A stretch of 64,000 nt of DNA, taken from Pirellula sp. (GTDB taxonomy: Bacteria > Planctomycetota > Planctomycetia > Pirellulales > PNKZ01). The number at the start of each line of letters is the position of its first letter. Position 1 is the first letter of the stretch. The stretch spans positions 124,001 through 188,000 of the forward strand of contig PNKZ01000003.1 of the NCBI GenBank assembly GCA_013822735.1. The letters are read 5' to 3'. A program made the position numbers and the translations under genes. The notes beneath the pieces are model-generated. The model did no database searches. It worked only from the letters and a program-made list of their open reading frames with translations, and had not been told where the DNA came from. This document shows positions 1 to 7,767 of this stretch, piece after piece.

Positions 1-534
1 CGAGCGTTGAAACTTACCTTCGAGCATCGGCGGCGAGAGCGCTTCGGTAAGCGTATACACGAAGCAAATGTCGCACTCCGGCAGAGCCCGCCACGTTTGC
101 CGTACGATCCCCTCCATGCAACGAATGATCTGCGTCGGGGCCGCGCCGCCGTCGTTCACCGCGAACTCCACGAACAACAGATCCGGTTTCTGCGCGAGCA
201 CGTCCTGCTGCAACCGGCAAACGCCGAGGTCGGAGCCCGTGCCGCCGATCGCCGCATTGATTTCGGTGAACTTGGCGTCGGGGTAGGCCTTTTGAAAATG
301 GGCGAGCGTCTTCACACGCCACCCTTGCTGCGCTGTAATCGAACCGCCGAGATAACCGATCCGCACCTCGGCGCCTTTCTGCGTTGCCTTCTTGAAGAAG
401 TTCGACAAGCCGGCGCGCGGCCGGCATTCTTCGGCCTTGACCAGCGCAAACTCCGGCTCGGCCCCCTGCAGAGTTGCAGGCACGGTCGACGTAATGGTCC
501 AGCAAACAACAAACGTGGTGATGAAAGTCTTCAT
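1..534 (-). CDS. Secreted SGNH/GDSL-type hydrolase, 3' end cut off by window edge
   Basis: The reading frame starts at the ATG at 534 and stays open to base 1, so only the first 178 residues are seen. Residues 1-25 look like a signal peptide. Three SGNH landmarks are visible: GGSIT at 63-67 with candidate nucleophile Ser65, IGGTGSD at 96-102 (block II glycine), and FAVND at 124-128 (block III Asn127). The catalytic Asp/His block would lie beyond the window. The family contains secreted esterases and carbohydrate deacetylases; the substrate cannot be told here. The start lies 7 bases after the stop of the 542-2995 gene, so the two are probably cotranscribed and may act on the same extracellular material. 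Confidence 0.85.
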   Translation of the reverse strand, partial: MKTFITTFVVCWTITSTVPATLQGAEPEFALVKAEECRPRAGLSNFFKKATQKGAEVRIGYLGGSITAQQGWRVKTLAHFQKAYPDAKFTEINAAIGGTGSDLGVCRLQQDVLAQKPDLLFVEFAVNDGGAAPTQIIRCMEGIVRQTWRALPECDICFVYTLTEALSPPMLEGKFQRS

Positions 535-541
535 AGGCGCA

Positions 542-2995
542 TTATTCGTACACAAACTTTGCAGTCGCAGTACAGTCGCCGGCGGGGACCAAGCGCACCC
601 AATACGCGGCGAACATTTCGGAGAAATGATGTTCGAACTTTTCGCCAGGCTTCACGGTGAGGGTGGCCACGGCCGACCACGAACCGATGCCGGTAAAGTC
701 GGCTTCTAAACGGAAATCGATCGGGCCCGCGGCATCGTGTGCGAGCGTCAATCGCTTGCGATCGTAACCAGTCATCAAGTACGGGTCGCTTGGCTTGCCG
801 GCCTGCACGGCCTTGTTCTTCCACGGGCCGCCGACGCCGCGCGGCTTGCCGAATTGCCAGAGCTCGTCGACGCTGCCGACCCAAACGGCGGCGCGATTGT
901 CGTCGGAGCGGATGATGCGCGGGTTATCGGCCCCGTCCAAGTTCGTCACTCCGCTTAACACGAGTAAGCCGCGATAGGAGGCGTAGTCATGAATGCGATG
1001 ATTATGGGTGGCGATCGGCCGCACCTTGGCGATGCCGCCGGCGTTCTCGGCCGGCAGTTCGTAGAACGTGCCATGCACATTGAGCAGATCGCGCTCGGTG
1101 CAGACCTCGCGGCAGACGCGCTCGACGCCCAACGCGCCGGACCGGTCGAACGCCGGATCTCCCTTGGGCAACCGCCAACGCTTCCCTTGTTCGTCGACGA
1201 ACAGCACGGAAGCTTCGTCGATCGAAATCACGTCGCGCGGAATGGCGACGTTCTTCTGCATAAACGACATCGCCGCCGAGTCGTCGATGCGTCGAAGTTT
1301 TAGATCGGCGTCGAGTTCGTACGGCCCGACGTCGCCCGACGAATCTTCGGCCGCCAGCAGCAACGTCCGCAGGTTCTCGCCACGTGCCCGGAGCAAACCG
1401 CCGACGATCTGCTTATCGCTCGGCTGGGCGAGCCCGGCATAAATCTTCGCCGGCTCCGTGCCGCGCAGGTCGGCATTGCTGAAATGAAACATCGCGGTGG
1501 CTTGCGAGCAGTCGCGATCGGTCTTGATGCGCAACCACGCTCCGACATCTGCCGGCGGGAACTCGATCCAAGCATTGCCGCCGCCGGCAACGTCGACTGC
1601 TCGTAATGCTTCCCATCTTCCGTCCCCGCGTCGATCGACTTCGAGTGTAAACGTCGCGGCCTCGGTGCCGGCGTGCGCCAAGTGCAGCGCGCGGCGCTCG
1701 TAGCCGGCAAACAGGAACGGGTCGCTCGGCACGCCGGCTTTCACATCGTCGTTGAGCCAGACCGCGCCGCGCCCGAGCGCCGGCCCGAATTGGTCGAGTT
1801 GCGCCGGTTCTAAAAATGCCAGGTTCGATTGCGATTGCCCCGGCCCGGCGATTTCTCCCTTGAGCTTGCGCTTGTTGAGAAACTCGCTCTTGGCGGTGTC
1901 GTCGCAACCCAATACGACGCGATCTCCCCAGCGACAAAAGTCGCCGACCACTTTGAGATAGGTCGAACGCGGGGCGATGCCTGCGGAATTGGCTTGCGAA
2001 AACGTGCGCGGGAAACGCCAGAAAGTGCCGTGCATCGTTGCGAGCAAATCGGTTTCGCCGATGTCGCGAATCCGCGGCCACTCGGTATTCCAGCCGTGGG
2101 CGCCGTCGTAAGTGTGCGAGGCTTTCGGCAGGCGATAGACGTGCCACTCGCCGTCGTCGAGCAACATCAGCAGGAGCGAACGTGCGTCCCAGCCGAGGCT
2201 CCAGAGGGGATCGGTCTTGGGATGCTCGTTGCCGTAGATGCCGCCCGGGCCGGTGATCTCGGTGAACTGGTTGCGCCGCACCAGTTGCCAATCGCCCGAC
2301 CCTCGCCACTCGGCCAGCGCTCCACTCGGCGTCGTCGGGTCGACGAGCGCCGCGGCGCTGCGCTCGCCGTTGTTGGCATACGCCACGCGCCCTTGGCCGG
2401 AGTAAAGCCCCTTGCCGTGATAGCCGGGAAGTTCCGAATCGATCTTAGCCGGATGCGCTTCGTCGGTCTGTCGTGGCTTCGGCTTGTTACCGTCGCGGAT
2501 CAGGCCCGTCACCGCGAGCGATTTCAGGTCGACCTCGTAGAGACCTTCCTCCATCGTGGCGTAGTAAACCTTGTGCGCCGGATCGGTGAGATGCCGCGCG
2601 TTGCCGGTGAGCCGGCCCGGCATCAGCGGCGAGGGAATCACGCGCACGCCGCCCCGGGCGTCGATCAGATACGGCCCGATGATCAGTTGTTCCGACTCGC
2701 GATGGATCATCCGATTCGCCGGCGTGCCGCCGACGCTCTCCGGGCGCACCGTCTGTTGGAAGTCGGAAGTGATTTCGTAGAGCTTGTCCGACGAGCCGAA
2801 CGGCAGGTGCGGGCCGTAGGTGATCACCCAGAGTCGATCGGCCCAAGGAACGACCGCGCCGGTGCCGCATTCTCCTTCGTTGTTGAACATCGCCAAGCGG
2901 GGATAGATGCCGGCGATATTCACCGGCTCCGCGGCGCAAAGTGCGGCCGAAGAATGGAAGGCGAGGAAGATCAAAAAGGTGCGTGCGAGTCTCAT
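542..2995 (-). CDS. Large secreted propeller-like protein with a duplicated beta-sandwich module
   Basis: This is an 817-residue protein with an N-terminal signal peptide (ending near the ALCAAEP segment, residues 19-25). I do not recognise a named family. The N-terminal part (about 30-410) has repeated short strands rich in W/Y/G, as in a beta-propeller. A module of about 100 residues occurs twice: near 415-520 (PSDPFLFAGY) and near 720-817 (PSDPYLMTGY). Each copy continues with a LAH-A segment and a late D-C-x2-A-x-A-x-F motif, so there was an internal duplication. The modules may be carbohydrate-binding-like, which is inference. I chose the ATG at 2995 because the signal peptide begins there; the open frame upstream to 3478 runs through a dispersed repeat. 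The SGNH hydrolase gene follows after 7 bases. Confidence 0.85.
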   Translation of the reverse strand: MRLARTFLIFLAFHSSAALCAAEPVNIAGIYPRLAMFNNEGECGTGAVVPWADRLWVITYGPHLPFGSSDKLYEITSDFQQTVRPESVGGTPANRMIHRESEQLIIGPYLIDARGGVRVIPSPLMPGRLTGNARHLTDPAHKVYYATMEEGLYEVDLKSLAVTGLIRDGNKPKPRQTDEAHPAKIDSELPGYHGKGLYSGQGRVAYANNGERSAAALVDPTTPSGALAEWRGSGDWQLVRRNQFTEITGPGGIYGNEHPKTDPLWSLGWDARSLLLMLLDDGEWHVYRLPKASHTYDGAHGWNTEWPRIRDIGETDLLATMHGTFWRFPRTFSQANSAGIAPRSTYLKVVGDFCRWGDRVVLGCDDTAKSEFLNKRKLKGEIAGPGQSQSNLAFLEPAQLDQFGPALGRGAVWLNDDVKAGVPSDPFLFAGYERRALHLAHAGTEAATFTLEVDRRGDGRWEALRAVDVAGGGNAWIEFPPADVGAWLRIKTDRDCSQATAMFHFSNADLRGTEPAKIYAGLAQPSDKQIVGGLLRARGENLRTLLLAAEDSSGDVGPYELDADLKLRRIDDSAAMSFMQKNVAIPRDVISIDEASVLFVDEQGKRWRLPKGDPAFDRSGALGVERVCREVCTERDLLNVHGTFYELPAENAGGIAKVRPIATHNHRIHDYASYRGLLVLSGVTNLDGADNPRIIRSDDNRAAVWVGSVDELWQFGKPRGVGGPWKNKAVQAGKPSDPYLMTGYDRKRLTLAHDAAGPIDFRLEADFTGIGSWSAVATLTVKPGEKFEHHFSEMFAAYWVRLVPAGDCTATAKFVYE

Positions 2996-3240
2996 GCGAT
3001 GCGGCTTCGTAAGGTTGGGCAACGGAAGGTCCAGGAGTTCCCCGGAATCGATCTCGGCAAATCTAACTTTTCCTGCGAGGCTCCGCTCGCTTTTTCGCGC
3101 GTATCGTGCGCGATTCACGCATTTTGCTGCGCCGAACCAACCATTTAGTGCGCCGTGCGCCCGGTGTGTTATCTCACCGAATTCGCCGCAATGCGCACGA
3201 TTGCGCACTTCCGGCAAGCCTTTCACACGCACCTCGCCCC

Positions 3241-3531
3241 GCAGGCGGCAAATGTCGCTTATCGCCCCCCCGGCAATCGACGTAAGTGCTCGAACCGTGC
3301 GTAGCGCCGTGCGCACTGCGCTCGGCGCGTTGTGCGCGGCCTTGTTGGTAAGCGCTCCGACGCGCACTCCGCGGGGCCACTTGTGCGCATTCCGCCGGTT
3401 TAGTGCGCGGGACTTACGTCGATTGTTAAGGTTCGGCATGGTTCGGAACTCACAGCACGATTGCGGACGGAGAATCACGCCGCATTATCCCAGATCGGCC
3501 GACCCGAGTTCCAGGCAGTTTTTGGCCGGCC
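3241..3531. repeat. GTGCGC-rich dispersed intergenic repeat, copy A
   Basis: This stretch aligns without any net gap to 38308-38598 (constant offset 35067). The core at 3275-3424 is exactly 150 bases and is bounded by a perfect 13-base inverted repeat, AATCGACGTAAGT (3275-3287) and ACTTACGTCGATT (3412-3424). By my count 124 of the 150 core positions match copy B (about 83%). The core carries repeated GTGCGC/GCGCAC words separated by variable spacers. A second conserved block at 3482-3531 starts with GCATTATCCC and ends GGCCGGCC (about 82% match). The wider gap between genes (2996-3693) has no convincing gene; more GTGCGC words extend left to about 3100. Confidence 0.8.
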
Positions 3532-3578
3532 GCCGTTTCGTTCCGGCGTCGGCCGCTACGCTTCGCGTGCCGGCTGAG

Positions 3579-3594
3579 TGGCCAAAAAATTGCT
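3579..3594 (+). promoter_or_regulatory. Candidate sigma-54 promoter for the SMP-30-like gene
   Basis: The sequence TGGCCAAAAAATTGCT has GG at 3580-3581 and GC at 3592-3593, the exact 12-base spacing of a -24/-12 promoter. The -12 part (TTGCT) is a full match; the -24 part has TGGC but lacks the following AC. It lies about 100 bases before the ATG at 3694. A sigma-54 activator with a GAFTGA motif is encoded at 18564-19982. This is a motif match by eye only. Confidence 0.35.
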
Positions 3595-3693
3595 TTCCGT
3601 CGACGGCTTCTTCGGTTATATCGGTGGCTTGCTTCCCTCCGCCGACTCGATGCGAGACCGGTCACGCCATCGTCACTTTCAGGAATCACACCC

Positions 3694-4653
3694 ATGAAGT
3701 TCTCCGCTCTTGTTCCCGTTTGCCTGTTGTTGGTCGGCGGCGCCGCCTTCGCGCCGAGTTTCGCTCGGGCGCAGGCTCCCGCTAAGGATGCGAAGCCCAA
3801 GGAGTTCGCCGCCGGCAAGCCGCTCGGCACGGTCAACGAAGCGGGCGAGTTCGTTACGATGACGCCGAACGTCAAGGTGTTCGGCAGCTTCCGTTTCGCC
3901 GAGAGCTGCACTTATGACCCGGCGCGCAATCTCATCGTCGTGATGAACGCCGGCGTGCCGCAAACGATGCAAGAGAATGACGGCTACGTGTCGCTCCTGA
4001 ATCCCGACGGCTCGGTGCATACGGCGAAGTGGATCGGCGCGACGCGCGACGGCCTGACGCTCAACCATCCGCTCGGCAGCGCCATTCAAAACGGCGTGCT
4101 CTACACGGCCGACATGGACCACGTGCGGACGTTCGACCTTGCCACCGGCAGGCCGGGCCGCGCGTTTCCGGTCGAAGGGGCGACGTTTCTCAACGGCATC
4201 GCCGTGACGAAAGACGGCACGATGTTCGTGTCGAACACCCGGCCGCCGGAATGCCTCTATAAGATCACGCCGAGCGGTGAAGTCTCGACCGTCGTGGCCG
4301 GCAAGCCGCTGATGTTGCCCAACGGCGTGGCGATCGACCAAGAGGGGAACGTCGTCGTCGTCAATGTAGGAAACAACGAAGTGCTGACGTTCGACGTCGA
4401 CGGCAAATTGCTCAAGACGGAGCACGCCGTGGAAGGGGGCAACGACGGGATCGTCGTCATGAAAGACGGTACGAAGTACGTGAGCAGCGTGAAGTTCGGC
4501 AGCGTGTCGCGCATTCGGCCCGGCCAGAAGGCGGAAATCATCGCCGCCGGCATCCCGAGCGCCGCCTCGATGGGCTACGACTCGAAGCAGCATCAGCTCA
4601 TCATTCCGATGAACCCCAACGATGCCGTGGCCTTCATCAAGCTCGAAGACTAA
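3694..4653 (+). CDS. Secreted SMP-30/gluconolactonase-like beta-propeller protein
   Basis: This 319-residue protein has a clear signal peptide (1-26, ending AFAPSFARAQA). It belongs to the six-bladed SMP-30/gluconolactonase/LRE group, in which Glu, Asn and Asp residues hold a divalent metal. Candidate ligands are Glu70 in FRFAES, Asn in the LNGIAV and LPNGVAI turns, and Asp in NDGIVV, so a metal site is plausible. Family members hydrolyse sugar lactones or other esters; which one cannot be told. The predicted location is periplasmic. It is monocistronic: repeat-bearing DNA lies upstream and a hairpin (4691-4720) lies just downstream. A second family member without a signal peptide is at 61020-61970. 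Confidence 0.88.
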   Translation: MKFSALVPVCLLLVGGAAFAPSFARAQAPAKDAKPKEFAAGKPLGTVNEAGEFVTMTPNVKVFGSFRFAESCTYDPARNLIVVMNAGVPQTMQENDGYVSLLNPDGSVHTAKWIGATRDGLTLNHPLGSAIQNGVLYTADMDHVRTFDLATGRPGRAFPVEGATFLNGIAVTKDGTMFVSNTRPPECLYKITPSGEVSTVVAGKPLMLPNGVAIDQEGNVVVVNVGNNEVLTFDVDGKLLKTEHAVEGGNDGIVVMKDGTKYVSSVKFGSVSRIRPGQKAEIIAAGIPSAASMGYDSKQHQLIIPMNPNDAVAFIKLED

Positions 4654-4690
4654 GCGAGTCTTGTGAATTCTGTGAATGATAATCCGCCGG

Positions 4691-4720
4691 GGCCGTGCAT
4701 TTCGCTAGGGATGCACGGCC
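4691..4720. terminator. Hairpin after the SMP-30-like gene
   Basis: A perfect 10-base stem (GGCCGTGCAT at 4691-4700, ATGCACGGCC at 4711-4720) has a 10-base loop and starts 38 bases after the stop at 4653. It lies between convergent genes. There is no long T run on either side, so it may act with other factors. Confidence 0.55.
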
Positions 4721-4750
4721 TCGAGCGTTTCCACGTGCTGACGGCCGGCG

Positions 4751-4963
4751 TCAGACGAACTTCACCACCGCGACGACCAGCATGACCAGGCCGAACAACA
4801 TCGCCGTGCCCAGCACGACGGCCACGTGACTGCGGGCCGAGCGATCTTCTTCCACCAGTCGATGGCGCTCGGCGCGATCGAAACTGTGTACCCAGTGAGA
4901 CCCATGAGCATGGCTGTCTTGCGAAACAAACGTTCGCGGGCCCAAATGCATCGACTTACTCAT
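4751..4963 (-). CDS. Small membrane protein with one C-terminal transmembrane helix
   Basis: This 70-residue protein starts at the ATG at 4963, which has a good ribosome site (GGAAGGGAG about 6 bases upstream); an in-frame ATG at 5014 lacks this. The first 45 residues are polar and rich in His, Ser and Arg (MSKSMHLGPRTF onward). Residues about 47-70 form a strongly hydrophobic helix ending at the C-terminus (AMLFGLVMLVVAVVKFV). I do not recognise a family. The layout resembles tail-anchored accessory proteins of respiratory complexes, but nothing here fixes the function. Confidence 0.65.
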   Translation of the reverse strand: MSKSMHLGPRTFVSQDSHAHGSHWVHSFDRAERHRLVEEDRSARSHVAVVLGTAMLFGLVMLVVAVVKFV

Positions 4964-5087
4964 CACAAACTCCCTTCCACGAAACCACGGAAGCGAGAAA
5001 ACACGCGAGAGCAAACCGCAGGCGATTCAGTCGAACATCATTATAGAGTGCTCGCATCCGGCATTGCCAACTTGCCGTGCGGGAATT

Positions 5088-5137
5088 AACGCCGCACCTA
5101 AGTGCAGCCGCCTTATGCGGTTTTGAGGTGCGGCGTT
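5088..5137 (-). terminator. Hairpin overlapping the end of the RmlD-like gene
   Basis: AACGCCGCACCT (5088-5099) pairs perfectly with AGGTGCGGCGTT (5126-5137); an inner CCGC/GCGG stem sits in the loop. The hairpin touches the stop codon of the minus-strand gene that ends at 5137. On the minus strand it is followed by AATTCC rather than a T run, so it is a probable terminator of moderate quality. Confidence 0.5.
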
Positions 5138-6216
5138 TAGCGTTTACCGCGGCGTCGCGGATTTTCGTAGAGCACTTCGGCCAGCAGTTCCGGCGAGCCG
5201 GCGAAATCGTCGCGGCGGTAATGCCACAGCCGATCTTGCGGCACGTGCGCGGCATCCAGCGGCCACGGGTCGAACGGATCGTAACCGAGCGCACGGACCA
5301 GCTTCGAAGAGTCCATCGCCACATTGCCGGCGCGCGGCGGAATCGGTCCGGCATGCAGCCGCGGGCAGCCCATCAGCAGGTGCGGATCGTAACCGCCGAC
5401 GCGGTTGATGACCTGCGCGATTTCGAATAGCGACAGTGCCGAGGGCGCTCCGGCGTGGAACAATCCGCTGAGCGGCTCCTGCAGCCGGTCGTACGAGAGG
5501 ACCGTTTCGCAAAGTTCGTTCAAGCAATCGGTGTAAGTCGGCGTGCGGAACTCGTCGAAGTAGAGCGTCGCCTTGCGGCCTTTGGCGAAGCGCGATTGAA
5601 TCCAATCGATCGCGCCGGCGTGGCCGTTGAAGCTGACCCCCATCGGCAGCGAGATGCGGAGAGTGCAGGCCTCGGGCATCTCTGCGAGCAGCAACTTCTC
5701 GGCGGCGACCATCGTGCGGCCGTACGCGGTGACCGGATCGGTCGGATCGGTTTCGACATGCCGGCCGTGACGGTTGTCGGAGAAGACGAGGTCGATCGAC
5801 AGATGTACCAGCCGGATCGGTTCGTCTTGCGGGCCTTGCGAGCGGATGGCGCTAAGCAGGTTCCGCACCCCTTCCACGTTGATGCGCCACGCCAAATCGG
5901 GATCGAGTTCGCAAGCTTTGAGGGCACAATTGCCGGCGCAATCCAACACCGCGCGGAAGCGATGTTCGGCGAAGAGTTCGGTCAGGCGTTCGGGATCTTC
6001 CGCGTCGCACGCGACCACGCCGTCGCCCGTGAGGCGAAAGTTGTCGCGTTGCCGAATGCCGATAACCTGGCCCGGGTAACGCTCGCGGAAATAGTGGAAG
6101 GCGTTATAGCCCGCGACGCCGGCGATGCCCGTCACCAGGAGCGGCAGCGGCACGTTGGGCGCAGGGGCGCCCGCGGAATGTGCCCGTTCGATCGCCGGTT
6201 CCAGAAGCCGATGCAC
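5137..6216 (-). CDS. RmlD-like SDR sugar-nucleotide reductase with an altered catalytic motif
   Basis: This 359-residue protein of the extended short-chain dehydrogenase family is closest in pattern to dTDP-4-dehydrorhamnose reductase (RmlD). The nucleotide-binding loop TGIAGVAG is at 29-36 and the typical SIDLVF strand at 140-145. The active-site tyrosine is in AYGRTM (Tyr165), but the usual YxxxK lysine is Met169; the codon is clearly ATG on the coding strand. This may be a non-catalytic or differently specific member. The start codon at 6216 is GTG with no strong ribosome site, and about 20 N-terminal residues precede the Rossmann fold, so the true start could be slightly further in. The gene stands alone; a hairpin ends it. 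Confidence 0.82.
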   Translation of the reverse strand: MHRLLEPAIERAHSAGAPAPNVPLPLLVTGIAGVAGYNAFHYFRERYPGQVIGIRQRDNFRLTGDGVVACDAEDPERLTELFAEHRFRAVLDCAGNCALKACELDPDLAWRINVEGVRNLLSAIRSQGPQDEPIRLVHLSIDLVFSDNRHGRHVETDPTDPVTAYGRTMVAAEKLLLAEMPEACTLRISLPMGVSFNGHAGAIDWIQSRFAKGRKATLYFDEFRTPTYTDCLNELCETVLSYDRLQEPLSGLFHAGAPSALSLFEIAQVINRVGGYDPHLLMGCPRLHAGPIPPRAGNVAMDSSKLVRALGYDPFDPWPLDAAHVPQDRLWHYRRDDFAGSPELLAEVLYENPRRRGKR

Positions 6217-6701
6217 GCGAAGCCCTAATCGTTACCGCAACTATTAGAAGAGTCGTCGAACCACTCGACGAATCGACCATTGTTGCCCGCAGGGGGTACT
6301 TCGGCAATCGCACTCGGCGAGCAGACGGTTGCGGGCTCGCGCAGCCTGGGAATAAGAAAACACCCCGGCTGGAGCGAACGGCGAACCGTTCGCCCCAGCC
6401 AAAGGGCGTCCTTCTGGCAGGCGGAGCCAGAATACGAAACGTGATTTGTGCGCGTCGGGCAAGGGGGCGATTGTGCCGCCGGCGGCCCGATGCGGAGTGC
6501 GACTGTGTTGCAAGTCATGTGCCCGGAGCGGGGCTCAGGCGACCGGCGTACGGCTTAAGACGTTGCCGGCCAAGTAGATGATCGCCGTCGAAAAAACCGA
6601 CGGCTCACGGCAGGTCGCTTGTGACGGCGCGGGAGCGCGGCATGGCGTGCCGCCCACGAAGGCAATCGGAGATGGGCAAACGAATTCTCGACCCGAGCCC
6701 G
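6217..6701. other. Gene-free stretch with tandem palindromes
   Basis: No reading frame here has a signal, family motif or ribosome site I can support. The notable content is two adjacent palindromes at 6367-6432 (listed separately). It separates two minus-strand genes, so it should carry the promoter of the gene starting at 6216 and the terminator of the gene ending at 6702. Confidence 0.6.
6367..6432. repeat. Two adjacent palindromes (REP/BIME-like)
   Basis: The first palindrome pairs 6367-6381 with 6386-6400 (GGCTGGAGCGAACGG with CCGTTCGCCCCAGCC, one mismatch). The second pairs TTCTGGC (6412-6418) with GCCAGAA (6426-6432). The GGCTGG/CCAGCC edge recurs at 34167-34263, suggesting a dispersed palindromic family. 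Confidence 0.55.
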
Positions 6702-7244
6702 CTAGCTCTTCTTCCAGGGCACGTCGGGCGTGCCCGCGCGGTGGTTGACGAGTCGGGCGGCGACGAAGAGCAGGTCGCTTAGGCGATTGAGATAGATGAT
6801 CGTGCCGGGCGAGATTTCTTCGCTATGATCGAGCGACACGAGCATCCGCTCGGCGCGTCGGCAAACGGTGCGCGCCAAGTGCAGATAAGCGGCGGCCGGC
6901 GTTCCGCCCGGCAGTATGAATTGCTTGAGCGGTTCGAGTTCGGATTCAAACCGATCGATGGCCGCTTCCAAACGCGACGACTGTACTTCCCCGATCGCGA
7001 CCATGCCGAACTTTGTCGGCTCGGGCGTGGCGAGCTCGGCGCCGAGATCGAAGAGTTCGTTCTGTACGCGCTCGAGCAGGCCGTCGACGTCGGTCGGCAA
7101 GCTCTGCGTGCGCACCAGACCAAGCACCGCGTTCAGTTCGTCGACTGTGCCGTAGGCTTCGATGCGCGGATGATCTTTACGAACGCGCGGGCCGCCGAAG
7201 AGGCCGGTGTCGCCGTCGTCGCCGGTTTTGGTGTAGATCTTCAT
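6702..7244 (-). CDS. pduO: PduO-type cob(I)yrinic acid a,c-diamide adenosyltransferase
   Basis: This 180-residue protein is the usual length for the family. It transfers the adenosyl group of ATP to cob(I)alamin, making coenzyme B12 in the cytoplasm. The N-terminus KIYTKTGDDGDTGLFGG (residues 2-18) is the family ATP-binding signature, followed by RIEAYGTVDELNA. The C-terminal helix YLNRLSDLLFVAARLVN carries the conserved Asn-Arg-Leu-Ser-Asp. The ATG at 7244 fits the conserved N-terminus exactly. The small Lys-rich gene ends 60 bases upstream on the same strand, so a two-gene transcript is possible. No B12 riboswitch was seen. Confidence 0.95.
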   Translation of the reverse strand: MKIYTKTGDDGDTGLFGGPRVRKDHPRIEAYGTVDELNAVLGLVRTQSLPTDVDGLLERVQNELFDLGAELATPEPTKFGMVAIGEVQSSRLEAAIDRFESELEPLKQFILPGGTPAAAYLHLARTVCRRAERMLVSLDHSEEISPGTIIYLNRLSDLLFVAARLVNHRAGTPDVPWKKS

Positions 7245-7304
7245 AGTTAATTTCGCCGGCGCCCGCGGCTTGCCGGGCTGCCGGCGAGAGAGCTACTGCA
7301 CCGC

Positions 7305-7490
7305 TTACTTCTTCTTCGCACTTTTCTTTTTGGCGGCCTTTTTCTTGGTGCTCTTCGGCGCGGCGGCTTTCGCTTGCGCAGCCGGCTTCTTGGCACTCTT
7401 CTTCGCGGCACCCTTGCCGCCGCCGAAAATGCCGTCCCAGTTTTGACTAAATTGCGGACTCGGGCCGGAACGAATGATCGGACCAGACAT
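7305..7490 (-). CDS. Small protein with Lys/Ala-rich, histone-H1-like tail
   Basis: This 61-residue protein starts at the ATG at 7490, preceded by AGGAG at good spacing; an in-frame ATG at 7559 lacks a ribosome site. Residues 1-24 (MSGPIIRSGPSPQFSQNWDG) are a short conserved-looking head. Residues 28-61 are almost only Lys, Ala, Pro and Ser in AKKS/KKKA repeats, like histone-H1-type DNA-binding tails. Small proteins with this kind of head and tail are, from memory, common in planctomycetes; I cannot name a function. Binding to DNA or RNA through the basic tail is inference. Confidence 0.7.
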   Translation of the reverse strand: MSGPIIRSGPSPQFSQNWDGIFGGGKGAAKKSAKKPAAQAKAAAPKSTKKKAAKKKSAKKK

Positions 7491-7767
7491 CGAACGTGCT
7501 CCTGCAAAGCGAAACGAGGGAGAAAAATACGGAAAATTTACGGGACCGCATGTCCGCAAACCGCACGACTTCCGTGCGTCGCGGCGCGCCAGTGAGACAA
7601 TCCGAGTAACAACCCGAATCGGTCTCGCCGGAGCGGCCGGTTACGGACTCGCGAGGCGTCGCGGCGGCGGTATAATCGTGCCAATCAATCGAACAGCGCC
7701 GCGGCGTTTCGTCAAGCGGCGCACCCATCTCGCAGGCTATCTAGCAGCCCACTACACGGAGAACGGT

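Noticed and set aside
1829-3148. Long plus-strand frame (439 codons) opposite the secreted propeller gene
   Set aside because: Arg/Ala-rich antisense translation typical of GC-rich shadow frames; no motif, and the minus strand has signal peptide and repeated modules.
2996-3478. An open frame upstream of the 542-2995 gene that would extend the protein by 161 residues
   Set aside because: It lacks a ribosome site, hides the clear signal peptide at 2995 and reads through the dispersed repeat. In copy B the equivalent frame is not in frame with the adjacent gene, so it is not a real N-terminus.
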